Assembly: GCF_947242115.1 (NCBI RefSeq)
Contig: NC_074716.1
Span: 49,469,569-49,533,568 of the forward strand
Length of the DNA: 64,000 bases
From: Biomphalaria glabrata
Taxonomy: Eukaryota; Mollusca; Gastropoda; Planorbidae
Direction: 5' to 3'
In this document: positions 24,415 to 34,964 of the stretch, in pieces
How the letters are laid out: each line of letters opens with the position of its first letter
Position numbering within the stretch: position 1 is the first letter of the stretch
The notes under the pieces: model-generated
The model's input: only the letters and a program-made list of their open reading frames with translations
Database searches by the model: none
Told to the model about the DNA's origin: nothing
Program-made: the position numbers and the translations under genes

Positions 24415-25060
24415 TCATCTCGAACACTTTTTCATATGGCTGTGGAGCCCTATTTTGGAGAGACATTCCCGTCCACATATATTGCAGGTCATGGTGGCTT
24501 TCGCTTTGGTTGTAGAGGAGCCGGCCATTTTCCGTTTGGCACGCTTTTCTTCAAGTGCTGAGGCCCATGTTTTCTCGCTGACCATAGCTTTCTTGGTCAC
24601 CGTCTCTTTCCAGTGCGGTCTAGGGCTATGTCTTCCCAATGGTCAGCAACTTTGTTCACTGATTTTAAATCCCGTCTTATCACATCCACGTAACGGAGGT
24701 GGGGCGACCAGTTTTTCTTGAGCCAGACGCAAGTTGCCCGTACAGAATGATTTTCGGGATGCGATTGTCCTCCATCCGGCGAACATCTCCGAGCCAGGAC
24801 AGTAAAGATGCTGAGAAGGCCCGTTCTCGCGAGGATCTCAGTATTACACACTCTTTCTTTCCATGTTTTTTTCTAAATCCTTCGAAGGCAGCGCAAATAG
24901 AGTGAGTTTAGGTTTCTCTCTTGCTTTGTGTAGGTTGTCCACCACTTATTGCCGTACAGTAGCGTGCTAAGAACGCATGCCTTGTAGACCTCCGTATTAT
25001 GTACATTAAAAGAGTAGTTAGCTTTTATGGATCTTCTTCCATGCTTACAAATCCACATCT
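24415..25060 (-). pseudogene. RTE-like LINE reverse transcriptase, C-terminal fragment
   Basis: Minus-strand frames give ANYSFNVHNTEVYKACVLST and LLYGNKWWTTYTKQER (the vYxAcvLxxLLYGxExWT block after the RT palm), then SPHLRYVDVIRRDLKSV, ADHWEDIALDRTG, and a terminal zinc finger CNICGRECLSKIGLHSH (CxxC...H...C), typical of this LINE group. The pieces are in at least three frames, so it is inactive. The 5' half is absent. Confidence 0.85.
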
Positions 25061-25284
25061 TTGGTAATGATTATGAGCTTTCAGTGTAAGCGAGTTTTGG
25101 TCTGATGAAGTTCTCTTCAAGAGAAATAATTATCTTGTGTCGATAGGATTTGATCGGGTTGCCTGGTTTAAGTAATAAGGAGTGAGATCCCCTGAAGCAG
25201 TGCTCTCAGTGAATGTCAATAACAGAGATGCTTCCATTTCATTAGTCGGATCACCTCGAGTTCAATCAAGAACTTTACATCGAT

Positions 25285-25356
25285 CTCACAAATCACACAC
25301 ACACTCTCACACACACTCACACACACTCACTCACACACACACACTCACACACACCA
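25285..25356. repeat. (CACACT)n microsatellite
   Basis: ACACACTC/ACTCAC repeats over about 70 bp. No coding role. Confidence 0.9.
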
Positions 25357-25689
25357 CAAGTGTACGATGATTACAACATAATTAGTCGTGGTTAAAAAAA
25401 AAAATTCGAAACCATAAATACAATAATTATCGAATCGGAAGGTAGAAAAAAAACAACACAATAAGTAGTCATCATAAAATTCAAGGGGGAATAATTAAAA
25501 GAAAGTGACGCTGAAATGAAGGGGAAATAATCACAAAAGAACTCGTTTTATTGCAAGATTTTGTGACTATAGAGGGAAAGAGAGAACCTCCCTTGTACTC
25601 ATCAAAACTTTTCAGCTTCCACGTGGGGCTTGAGGCGTCAACAAAACCTTTTGGTTAGAGATTATCATTTTGCAGTGATAGTGAATAAC

Positions 25690-25880
25690 TATGTTACAGA
25701 GACAGTTTATGTAGAAACACAAACTCAAAATCGGACTCCTAAGTGGTCCACTCTGACAGATAAAAAGGCTGGATTCAATATTTTGCTATGAGAATATATG
25801 AAAGTCAGAAATTATGAACTACAAACTATCAACAACTACAACCCTATACAAAAAGAAGAGACGTCTGCAATACTGTTGTA
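25690..25880. repeat. dispersed repeat shared with 15225-15400
   Basis: TGTAGAAACACAAACTCA and TACAAACTATCAACAACTAC match the earlier copy. Unclassified. Confidence 0.5.
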
Positions 25881-26164
25881 TTTTGTTTTTGGAGTATTTA
25901 TGTTATTATTATTACATAGTAAATACTCATATGTATTCCATGAACTGATAGTTATGAAGTTACAGTTAAATGTGAACCTGGTCCAACAGATGTTATTAAA
26001 TGATTATCTAATTGATGTAGTTATTTTGTAAAGGGTCATATAATAATAATAATAATAATCTTTATTGTCATTATTATCTCATTCAAAGCCTCTCTAACTG
26101 GCCACATCTCATACTTATCGGCTTGGCATCTGATTACAAAATCGCTGCGCCATATAGGCTTGTG

Positions 26165-26220
26165 TAGTCCAAGCCTTCCGCAGGACGACGGGCATGAAAG
26201 CGAGTAGGGTTTGATTCAGG
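26165..26220 (-). mobile_element. SINE fragment, family A
   Basis: CCGTCGTCCTGCGGAAGGC on the minus strand matches the body of family A. Only this part is recognisable. Confidence 0.5.
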
Positions 26221-26486
26221 TTCACATTTAACCATAACTTCATAACCATCAGTGTTTTTATAACGCTCATAAGCCGTGAGTACCGCCCTCTCCCTGCCTA
26301 ACTTTAATGGGGCCACGTCAGTTAAAGAATACCAGACAGGAGAGCCCAAGTCCAGTCCGGCTCATCTCAGTATAGCAGTATCTTTTTAATAGAGTTCTTA
26401 ACAGTGAAGCGATAGTTCAGTGTTTCGAGCTGCTAACTGTACAGTTTTTGGTTATTAATCTGTAGCCTTTCTCCAAACAGAATACA

Positions 26487-26657
26487 AGGCCGGTCTTAGG
26501 CCACTGCAACCTATGCGGCCGCAGTGGGCCCCGCACTTTCATAGGCCCCGCGCTAATTCTAGGTGTATATTCTTAAATTAAACCATTACAACTTATAACA
26601 GGGTTACAAAGTCCTCGTGATTTTTCCAGGAGTCCCGCAATTAGGGCCGGCCCCTGC
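26487..26657. mobile_element. possible hAT-like MITE
   Basis: Left CAAGGCCGGTCTTAGG and right, inverted, CAGGGGCCGGCCCTAAT resemble the ends of the element at 5298-7257. No flanking duplication is clear, so the call is tentative. Confidence 0.4.
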
Positions 26658-28500
26658 AGGGTGGCTTGAATCCCTCGTCAACCTGTGAAACAAAAGATTA
26701 AGTTCCAACCAAATCCAGAGACCCTGCCAGTTTTCTATTGATGACAGATATCATTGACTAACACTATGGACTAGTGTCAGTAGCTAAATGCCAGTAAATT
26801 AATGCTATTTAACTAGTGCGCCGGACTAATGACAATTATTTTCTGAGACTGCCCTAGAACGTGCAGAAATAACAACAAGGTTTACAATCACGCCGGCAGA
26901 CAAGTCCAACCTAAAGAATCGATTCCTTGACTCATTAGTTTAATCTGCTTTTCCATAAATAGAACTCCTCTCGACAACTGATAACACCTCCATCCCCAGC
27001 CCACATCACACAATTTCTTGTTCCCCCTCTCTCCCCATTTACTGACATATTCACATCGAGATTACTTCCCAGGTTTCTTTAGAAACAAGTGCAGAGCCGC
27101 TCTTTTGTCTCTTCCCATCAGCACTGAGGTTGTCAATGCTGAGAATAGGTGTAGATAACTTAAGAGCTGTATTAGGGGGGTTTCTGTTCTAAAGATAGCA
27201 TAATCATCTTTCTGGTTGTTCACTCTTGTTTTCCTTTTTACCAAGCTTATAGCAACTCACTCCACCTGTCCGGGTGGATTCCTTTACACTTTTTTTTTCT
27301 CACTTCCCATGCTTGGATTAAGTTGAAATTTTGCATAGTTATTTATTGTCGATGACCACACCTGAATCAATTAAAAATTAACCCCTTTTTGTATCAATTA
27401 GTCTTAATAATTAATGTTGTTTTATATAGAAAATGTACAAAGCTAAAGGGAGATAAACCTTTTGTAAAGACTTTTAAACTAACAGTAGACTACAAAATCT
27501 TCAATTTTATAAGTACTTCATAAACTCAGTGGCAAAGATGTCGACCTTCTATCGTGGAGGCTATATTTCAAATTCAGACTCGAGCAACTTTATTTTCTTC
27601 TTCTTTATAAAAAGTTCTTTGAAAAGGCAGCACGGAACCCTTCTCACAGATAACCTCTCCAGCACCCTCAAATGGTCCACAAAAAGCACGAAACTTGCGC
27701 TAAACAAAAACAATAAAAGTATTTTTCAATCGCACAAATAAATTATTAAAAGTGATTCGTGTATGTTTTTTGTTTTTAAAAAAGTATTTGTTTTTATATT
27801 TTAGTGTTGTTTTTTTTTGGGGGGTTTTAGCTAATCGACTACAAAATACTAGTGTGTCCAATAAAAAAAAAGCGTATTCAAATTGTGTATTCGTTCTGTT
27901 TGATTGTTTCGTTGTCAAGCTTCAGACCTGTGACGTGGCAACCAGCTATTGGTCTACACTGCCCACAGGCTGCGACGTCGGTGTTGTGGCCTTCTCTAGC
28001 GATTGGTCTCGCTCACTCTCGCACACTCACCAAATATCAACACCAAATGTTGACTGATCTCAACGACACCCTCGTTAAATCGCATTTATTGCGTCATCAG
28101 ATTCTGTTGTCGTAAATTGATAGTTGTGTCACTTTTCATCTCCACTTGCCCCCAAAAGGTCAGATTTTCAAGTCAACAGATTGACACGGTGGTAAAGCAC
28201 CGGTTCTCAGAGTTGGCACGTGATACGATGATTTTCAAAACGAGGGCAAAGTGCCAAAAATATAAAAAAATAAGAATGTTTGAGAACTGCGGCGGCCGAC
28301 CGTATCAATAGCAACGTGATAAAAATATTGATTGGCTTAAGGGATATCTTTGAAAATCAAACTGGAACTATTGACCGACATAATCTGCTGTAGCACAAAA
28401 CGATGCTAACGCAGCAGTCATGTTGGTTTAATAATTACAGCATTCCCTTTCATCTGCCGTTTCCCTCTTTTATACTCTGCACATCTAAATCAAAGTAAAT
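26658..28500. other. non-coding stretch
   Basis: No gene recognised. Around 28198-28292 a pair of inverted ends (CCGGTTCTCA and GTTTGAGAACTGC) could mark a very small hAT MITE. The open frames at 27700-28115 are AT-rich and lack motifs. Confidence 0.45.
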
Positions 28501-28503
28501 GTG

Positions 28504-28587
28504 TTTAACTCTTTCTCTCCTAAGTAACGATACCAACGTTGATTCCACCAGAATGTGGTAAATAATTACGGAGAGAAAGAGTTAAAT
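28504..28587. mobile_element. small MITE (84 bp)
   Basis: TTTAACTCTTTCTCTCC at the left and its complement GGAGAGAAAGAGTTAAA at the right form near-perfect inverted ends around a 50-bp centre. The adjacent LTR starts 3 bp away. Confidence 0.75.
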
Positions 28588-28589
28588 AC

Positions 28590-29150
28590 TGTAACGAATC
28601 CAGACTCTCAGCAAACTGCACCACACGACACAACGAACTTAAAGAACCTTACAAAGTATCAGCAATAGTTTAATTTCAAATACATCACAAATGCTGTACA
28701 GTTGGCAACAACATTACACTGACTGTCCAAAAACCCAGGCTCTGCTTCGGACCGGACTTCACACACCGTTCTGGTTCTGACTTCGCCTCGTACTGGTCAC
28801 ATTGTGAAGTAACGTGAAGTATCTTGACGATAACACACTCACTCTTATATAGGGTCCCTACTGGCCTTCTAGAACCGGATAGAATGTCGCTTGACCACTC
28901 GCCTGATGACATTCGCCGTGACTTGCGTGCGTAATATTTACAACACAGGTCCTTGCTGAACTGGCGTGCACTGTAACTCGTCACGGTTGACCTTTGTCTA
29001 GCGCTGGGCCTGGGGCGATTTGCGTAGTCTAAAGCACACACAGCACTACCCCTATCTGTCTCACCACCAGGTTTATAACAATACAATTGTTCTTGATGGG
29101 GATTCTGGGTAAGAGATACAGCCCATAGGGTGCTCTCGTCTGCTTCTACA
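28590..29150 (-). repeat. LTR of an LTR retroelement (3' LTR or solo)
   Basis: On the minus strand the repeat starts TGTAGAAGCAGACGAG and ends CTGGATTCGTTACA (TG...CA). It carries a TATA-like TATATAAGAG (about 28841-28850) and is preceded by a purine tract (29151-29165). At 561 bp it fits a Ty3/Gypsy- or BEL-type LTR. No second copy lies in the window, and gag or pol motifs were not recognised upstream. Confidence 0.65.
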
Positions 29151-29165
29151 CATCTTCCCCTTCAG
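29151..29165 (-). other. polypurine tract before the LTR
   Basis: CTGAAGGGGAAGATG on the minus strand directly precedes the TG start of the LTR, the expected place for the plus-strand primer of an LTR element. Confidence 0.6.
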
Positions 29166-29605
29166 ATCTCTCTTGAGCTTTTCATCTTCATGTCCTAGCT
29201 CTCTTAAGTTAATCTGCCTCCACATCATCAATCCATCATATTCGTCGTCTGCCTTTGGGTCGTCTGCCTTTGGGTCGTCTGCCGGTATACTACTTGTGCT
29301 CTTCTGTTCTCTGACATTCTATCAAGGTCACCTGTCCATCGAAATCTTCTCTGCTTTAATTCCGTCGGATATATAGCAGAAGTGTTTAAAAAAAAAACTC
29401 GTACTATCTGGACTTGTGTCTCCAAGGGTACGGACACAATAATAGACAGATTTTCAGATTTAAAAAAAAAATCTCTATAAATCTTGTCACAGATGAAAAA
29501 AATGGAAAGTTTTTTTTTGTCCCGATTTTTCAATGAATTCTAAGAAATTAATGCAGACTGTCATCAATACAAAGGAGATGCAGAAAGTTATTACCAATTC
29601 AGTGC

Positions 29606-29964
29606 TGTTACCGGTCGTTGACTTCTAGCACCAAACTGCTGGCAGGCAACTAAACCGTTGTAGGTATAACATATTTTAACTAATACAATGAACTTGAAAA
29701 AACTTGAATAACTGCCTTGTGAACTATACTAAATATAACTTTATTTATAATACAGAAAAAATCAAAATGTGGTATATAAAATAAATGTAGTAGACATTTG
29801 TAATAATGTCTGAAACAAAATCTAACTCACAACAATAACACAACCATTTCAGTCTCACGTTCTGGAGTCGTCAGACCTACCTAAGACCAAGTGACGACAA
29901 TGCCACCTATGTTGCATCATTCACAACCAATCGTTAACCTCTTCCCACCGTCACCATGACAACA
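29606..29964 (-). repeat. solo LTR, family L1 of this window (copy 2)
   Basis: Minus-oriented relative of 13789-14147 and 48221-48850; shares ACCGGTCGTTGACTT, AACCGTTGTAGG and GATGCAACATAGGTGGCATT (minus strand). The outer TG-rich edge differs from the other copies. No internal region seen. Confidence 0.7.
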
Positions 29965-30155
29965 AGGTTTGTTTTCATGTCCGAAGATTAATGAGGAATA
30001 CAGTATGCCGTCAACATAGAAACGAATAAACACACACACACTTTCTCCGTAACAATCTGTAAAAAGCTACTTTCAGAATTTGTATTTTGTTTTTGCTTGT
30101 TCTTTTTTTTTTTTGCTAAATTACGTTTCTGATAAAAACCAACAACAATATAATT

Positions 30156-30632
30156 ATGAGTGCTGAGATCTTTTTCCAGCTTATGAGTGCTGAGATCATC
30201 ATCCAGCTTATGAGTGCTGAGATCTTCATCCAGCTTATGAGTACTGAGATCTTCATCCAGCTTATGAGTGCTGAGATCTTCAACCAGCTTATGAGTGATG
30301 AGATCTTCATCCAGCTTATGAGTACTGAGATCTTCATTCAGCTTATGAGTGCTGAGATCTTCATCCAGCTTATGAGTACTGAGATCTTCATTCAGCTTAT
30401 GAGTGCTGAGATCTTCATCCAGCTTATGAGTACTGAGATCTTCATCCAGCGTATGAGTGCTGAGATCTTCATCCAGCTTATGAGTGCTGAGATCTTCATC
30501 CGGCTTATGAGTGCTGAGATCTTCATCCAGCTTATGAGTGCTGAGATCTTCATCCAGTGCTGAGATCTTCATCCAGCTTATGAGTGCTGAGGTCTTCATC
30601 CAGCTTATGAGTGCTGAGATCTTCATCCAGCT
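30156..30632 (-). repeat. 27-bp minisatellite, 18 copies
   Basis: Unit ATGAGTGCTGAGATCTTCATCCAGCTT with one shortened copy and scattered substitutions. On the minus strand each unit reads LDEDLSTHK. It sits at the C-terminal end of a LINE-encoded tail, so the unit appears to have been amplified from LINE sequence. Because 27 is a multiple of three, frames stay open on both strands. Confidence 0.95.
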
Positions 30633-31800
30633 GCAAGAATCTTCTTCTTCTAGCCAGCTTTTTGCTGCATTGCTTTATGCTCTTTTGCAGTCTGTGTCCC
30701 TTGTTCAGCACTGCCATACAGAGTGTTGATTATGTTGGGGCTGTAGTGGCAGTAGGCTGGGTTAAAATAGGGCATTCTAAAAGGGCATGATTCATAGTCT
30801 CATAGAGGGCACAGTGTCTACATAGAGATGGGTGTGTGGGATTTGTTTTGTTCAGGCGATAATCTAAAGGCGTGTGTCCTGTTCTTAGTTGGAAGAATTA
30901 TTTTGTTCAGGTGATAATCTAAAGGCGTGTGTCCTGTTCTTAGTTGGAAGAATTATTTTGTTAAGGTGATAATCTAAAGGTGTGTGTCCTGTTCTTAGTT
31001 AGAAGAATTATTTTGTTCAGGTGATAATCTAAAGGTGTGTGTCCTGTTCTTAGTTAGAAGAATTATTTTGTTCAGGTGATAATCTAAAGGTGTGTGTCCT
31101 GTTCTTAGTTAGAAGAATTATTTTGTTCAGGTGATAATCTAAAAGTGTGTGTCCTGTTCTTGGAAGAATTATTTTGTTAAGGTGATAATCTAAAGGTGTG
31201 TGTCCTGTTCTTAGTTAGAAGAATTATTTTGTTCAGGTGATAATCTAAAGGTGTGTGTCCTGTTCTTAGTTAGAAGAATTATTTTGTTCAGGTGATAATC
31301 TAAAAGTGTGTGTCCTGTTCTTAGTTAGAAGAATTATTTTGTTCAGGTGATAATCTAAAGGTGTGTATCCTGTTCTTAGTTAGAAGAATTATTTTGTTCA
31401 GGTGATAATCTAAAGGTGTGTGTCCTGTTCTTAGTTAGAAGAATTATTTTGTTCAGGTGATAATCTAAAGGTGTGTGTCCTGTTCTTAGTTAGAAGAATT
31501 ATTTTGTTCAGGTGATAATCTAAAGGTGTGTGTCCTGTTCTTAGTTAGAAGAATTATTTTGTTCAGGTGATAATCTAAAGGCGTGTGTCCTGTTCTTAGT
31601 TGGAAGATTGTAGATTGCTCTTTGCTGGGGTGGAAATTGTTATTGTCCAGTTTGTTAATCGTGGTCATTTGTCTGCACATAGCTCTGCCTGTGATTCCTG
31701 ATGCCCAACGGTTGAGCCATTTTCCGTGTAATTGCTGAGTACCATTGACTTGAGTGTGAGGTAATAAACTGGTCTGGTTATTCCATGGATGAGGCACAAA
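30633..31800 (-). pseudogene. LINE tail with C-terminal Cys/His cluster, interrupted by a minisatellite
   Basis: On the minus strand, upstream of the array, LHGKWLNRWASGITGRAM and STIFQLRTGHTPLDYHLNK give the LRTGH block that follows RNase H in I-type LINEs. Downstream, SLCRHCALYETMNHALLECP gives the CxxC...H...C cluster. The 55-bp minisatellite at 30847-31608 splits them. No RT domain is present. Dead element. Confidence 0.8.
30847..31608 (-). repeat. 55-bp minisatellite, about 14 copies
   Basis: The unit contains AGAATTATTTTGTTCAGGTG and ATAATCTAAAGGTGTGTGTC. Copies are very similar, one is shortened (about 31155), and the outermost copies carry GGCGTGTG where inner copies have GGTGTGTG. 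The unit is a piece of the LINE's own LRTGHTPLDYHLN coding sequence. As 55 is not a multiple of three, the frame shifts at each copy. Confidence 0.95.
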
Positions 31801-33002
<1,202 letters not shown>

Positions 33003-33362
33003 CAGTGGCGAAGCTAGAAAATTGGGGGCCCGGGGACTTGACCTTTTTATGGGCCCCTGCATTTTGACATTCTATATCATGACATTAAATAATAAACCTA
33101 ATAGATATATAAGTCTACAGTCCTATTGGTACAGTACCGGGTCGGATAAAAGTCGTGCCTTCTGTGCAGCAGAGGCATCTTTACCATTATCTAGATCAGT
33201 GCTGCCTAGTATTTTTTTTAATCCTCGTGAATAGCAAGATTACAAGGCAGTAGAGTAATATTTAATAAAAAAATAATTGGACATTCATTTCGAGGGAGGA
33301 CCTCTCAAATGGGGGCCCAGGGGGAGTTTGGAATTTGGACCCCCAACCTAGCTACGCCACTT
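33003..33362. mobile_element. hAT-type MITE (CAGTGGCG ends)
   Basis: Left CAGTGGCGAAGCTAG and right, inverted, AAGTGGCGTAGCTAGG, with GGGGGCCC close to both ends. The right end runs into a TA microsatellite, so a target duplication cannot be judged. Same family as 46850-47032. Confidence 0.75.

Positions 33363-33416
<54 letters not shown>
33363..33416. repeat. (TA)n microsatellite
   Basis: About 25 TA units abutting the MITE's right end. Confidence 0.95.
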
Positions 33417-33419
<3 letters not shown>

Positions 33420-34160
33420 CTTTTTTGTAAAACAAAAATAGGTGCCGGTACTTAGTAATGGATTGCCTAGCATTTAACTACTAATATATTAATAATAAAC
33501 GTTAAAATACAAGAAAAGTAATTACGTTTTCCTCACATTGAAAAAGGTGCGTACTGTCACAAAAAAAAAAACCAACCTGTATATGTATATATATATATAT
33601 ATACTTCCCTCCCATGGGATCAAGTTAAAACTTTGCACAATTATTCATTACACAATACACGAACCAATTAGTCAATGAATTACTGGTGATTAATTATGTT
33701 GTTTGATCCCAACAAGAGAAACTTCAGTACTCACAGATATGGCTAAATATGTCGGGTTTCGTCTCCTTTTTATAGCCGTGCACGTTATTTCTCCCATACG
33801 CATCAAGATGAAACTTGAAACAATTATTTATTGAGCCTAACAAGACATGAACATATTGGAGATTACACCAATCAGTCAATGAATTACAGGTATTTCTAAT
33901 TATTTTGTTTGATATGGAATAAGTGTAATAACTTCTACATTTTTAAATGATATAGTTGTAATTACAGAGTTCTTCCCCTTAGATAAGCTTTAATTAAAAT
34001 ATGTTTTTTTGTCTTATTTTTGCTTGTCTATTTTTTGAGTTCAAAAGTTTTTCTCATTGTCTTCTTATTTTCCTTCTGCTCATCAATGACTTTCTTTGGA
34101 CAGATGACTAACAATGAAAATGAAATACTGTAAAAATTAAAATACACCAGCAACATACTA
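33417..34160. other. non-coding stretch
   Basis: Two diverged direct repeats (CATGGGATCAAGTTAAAACT at about 33612 and ACGCATCAAGATGAAACTTG at about 33798, each followed by ATTATTTATT-like sequence). Unclassified; no gene. Confidence 0.45.
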
Positions 34161-34169
34161 GGCCTATAT

Positions 34170-34351
34170 CAGCGCTTCTCAAGCTGTGGGGCGAAAGGCT
34201 CTCAAAAGGAAGTAGGGACGTCCTGACAAACTTAAGAGAGGGGGTTGGGGGGCTATGCTCGGGACCCTAGCTGGATGGGGGGAGGCGAAAAATAGCTTTT
34301 TTTTTCGGTTGGGGGGGGGGAGCATCAACTGTAAACATTTTTGAAAATCTG
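34170..34351. mobile_element. hAT-type MITE with perfect 8-bp target duplication
   Basis: Starts CAGCGCTTCTCAAGC and ends, inverted, CAGATTTTCAAAAAT. The flanks GCCTATAT (34162-34169 and 34352-34359) are identical. The interior is G-rich. 182 bp. Confidence 0.85.
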
Positions 34352-34499
34352 GCCTATATCATTCTTGTCCTTGGCAAGGGACATTATTATTATTGCGGAG
34401 TACAATGTATCAAATAGTTATCCTCTCATATCATATCGTCTCATATATAACATTTCTGCCTATATACAGTTTTTTAGTATAGTTTTTAATGCTCATGCA

Positions 34500-34650
34500 A
34501 GATGGCTCCTGGTTGTGTGGTAGGCGCTTTGGACCGTCAGTTTCATGATCACGGGCTAGAATCCTACCCACTGTTGCCCCTTGACGTCCTACTGGATGTT
34601 TGGCTTAGGACGTAATAATCTTACATTCTAAAGGAACGTCTGAGAATTGT
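34500..34650 (+). mobile_element. tRNA-derived SINE (diverged)
   Basis: GATGGCTCCTGGTTGTGTGG resembles a tRNA D arm and GGGCTAGAATCCTAC a B box 50 bp later, followed by a body not matching families A-C closely. Lies just beyond the 3' end of the transporter gene. Confidence 0.55.
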
Positions 34651-34812
34651 TAAAAATAATGATAATACAACATTAACAACAACAACATATAATTATCACA
34701 GCATTCCATAGACCCAACATTTCCTGAGTTTAAAATAAATACAAAATAAAAATGGCAATGTCCCTTTAAAAATCTGGCAAACTTTTTATGAACTTTGTGA
34801 TTACTGTTCTTG

Positions 34813-34964
34813 TCATGTGGGTTGTTGTTCTTGAATCGCAGCACGTCTTTTGTCATGACGATTCGCTATTGGCTGCAGGAGGATGAAGATGGCGCTGACA
34901 TACGTGGCGGCCCCAACATAATGAAGAGGGTACGCAAACGAGTCGGTGGCTTCGAGAATTGAGC
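34813..34964 (-). CDS. transporter exon 7 (TM11-12 and C-terminus)
   Basis: Acceptor ATTAATCTGCAG. Encodes SILEATDSFAYPLHYVGAAT and the last helix, then a basic tail ending IQEQQPT and TGA. Confidence 0.92.

Noticed and set aside
28198-28292. Tiny hAT MITE
   Set aside because: Inverted ends are short and unequal, and no flanking duplication was found; left as a note only.
29988-30626. 212-codon frame of LDEDLSTHK repeats as a repeat protein gene
   Set aside because: The unit is a minisatellite in a dead LINE tail; both strands are open only because the period is 27 bp, and there is no promoter or splice context.
30156-30632. CRISPR-like regular array
   Set aside because: No spacers between units; the genome is eukaryotic and the array is a plain tandem repeat.
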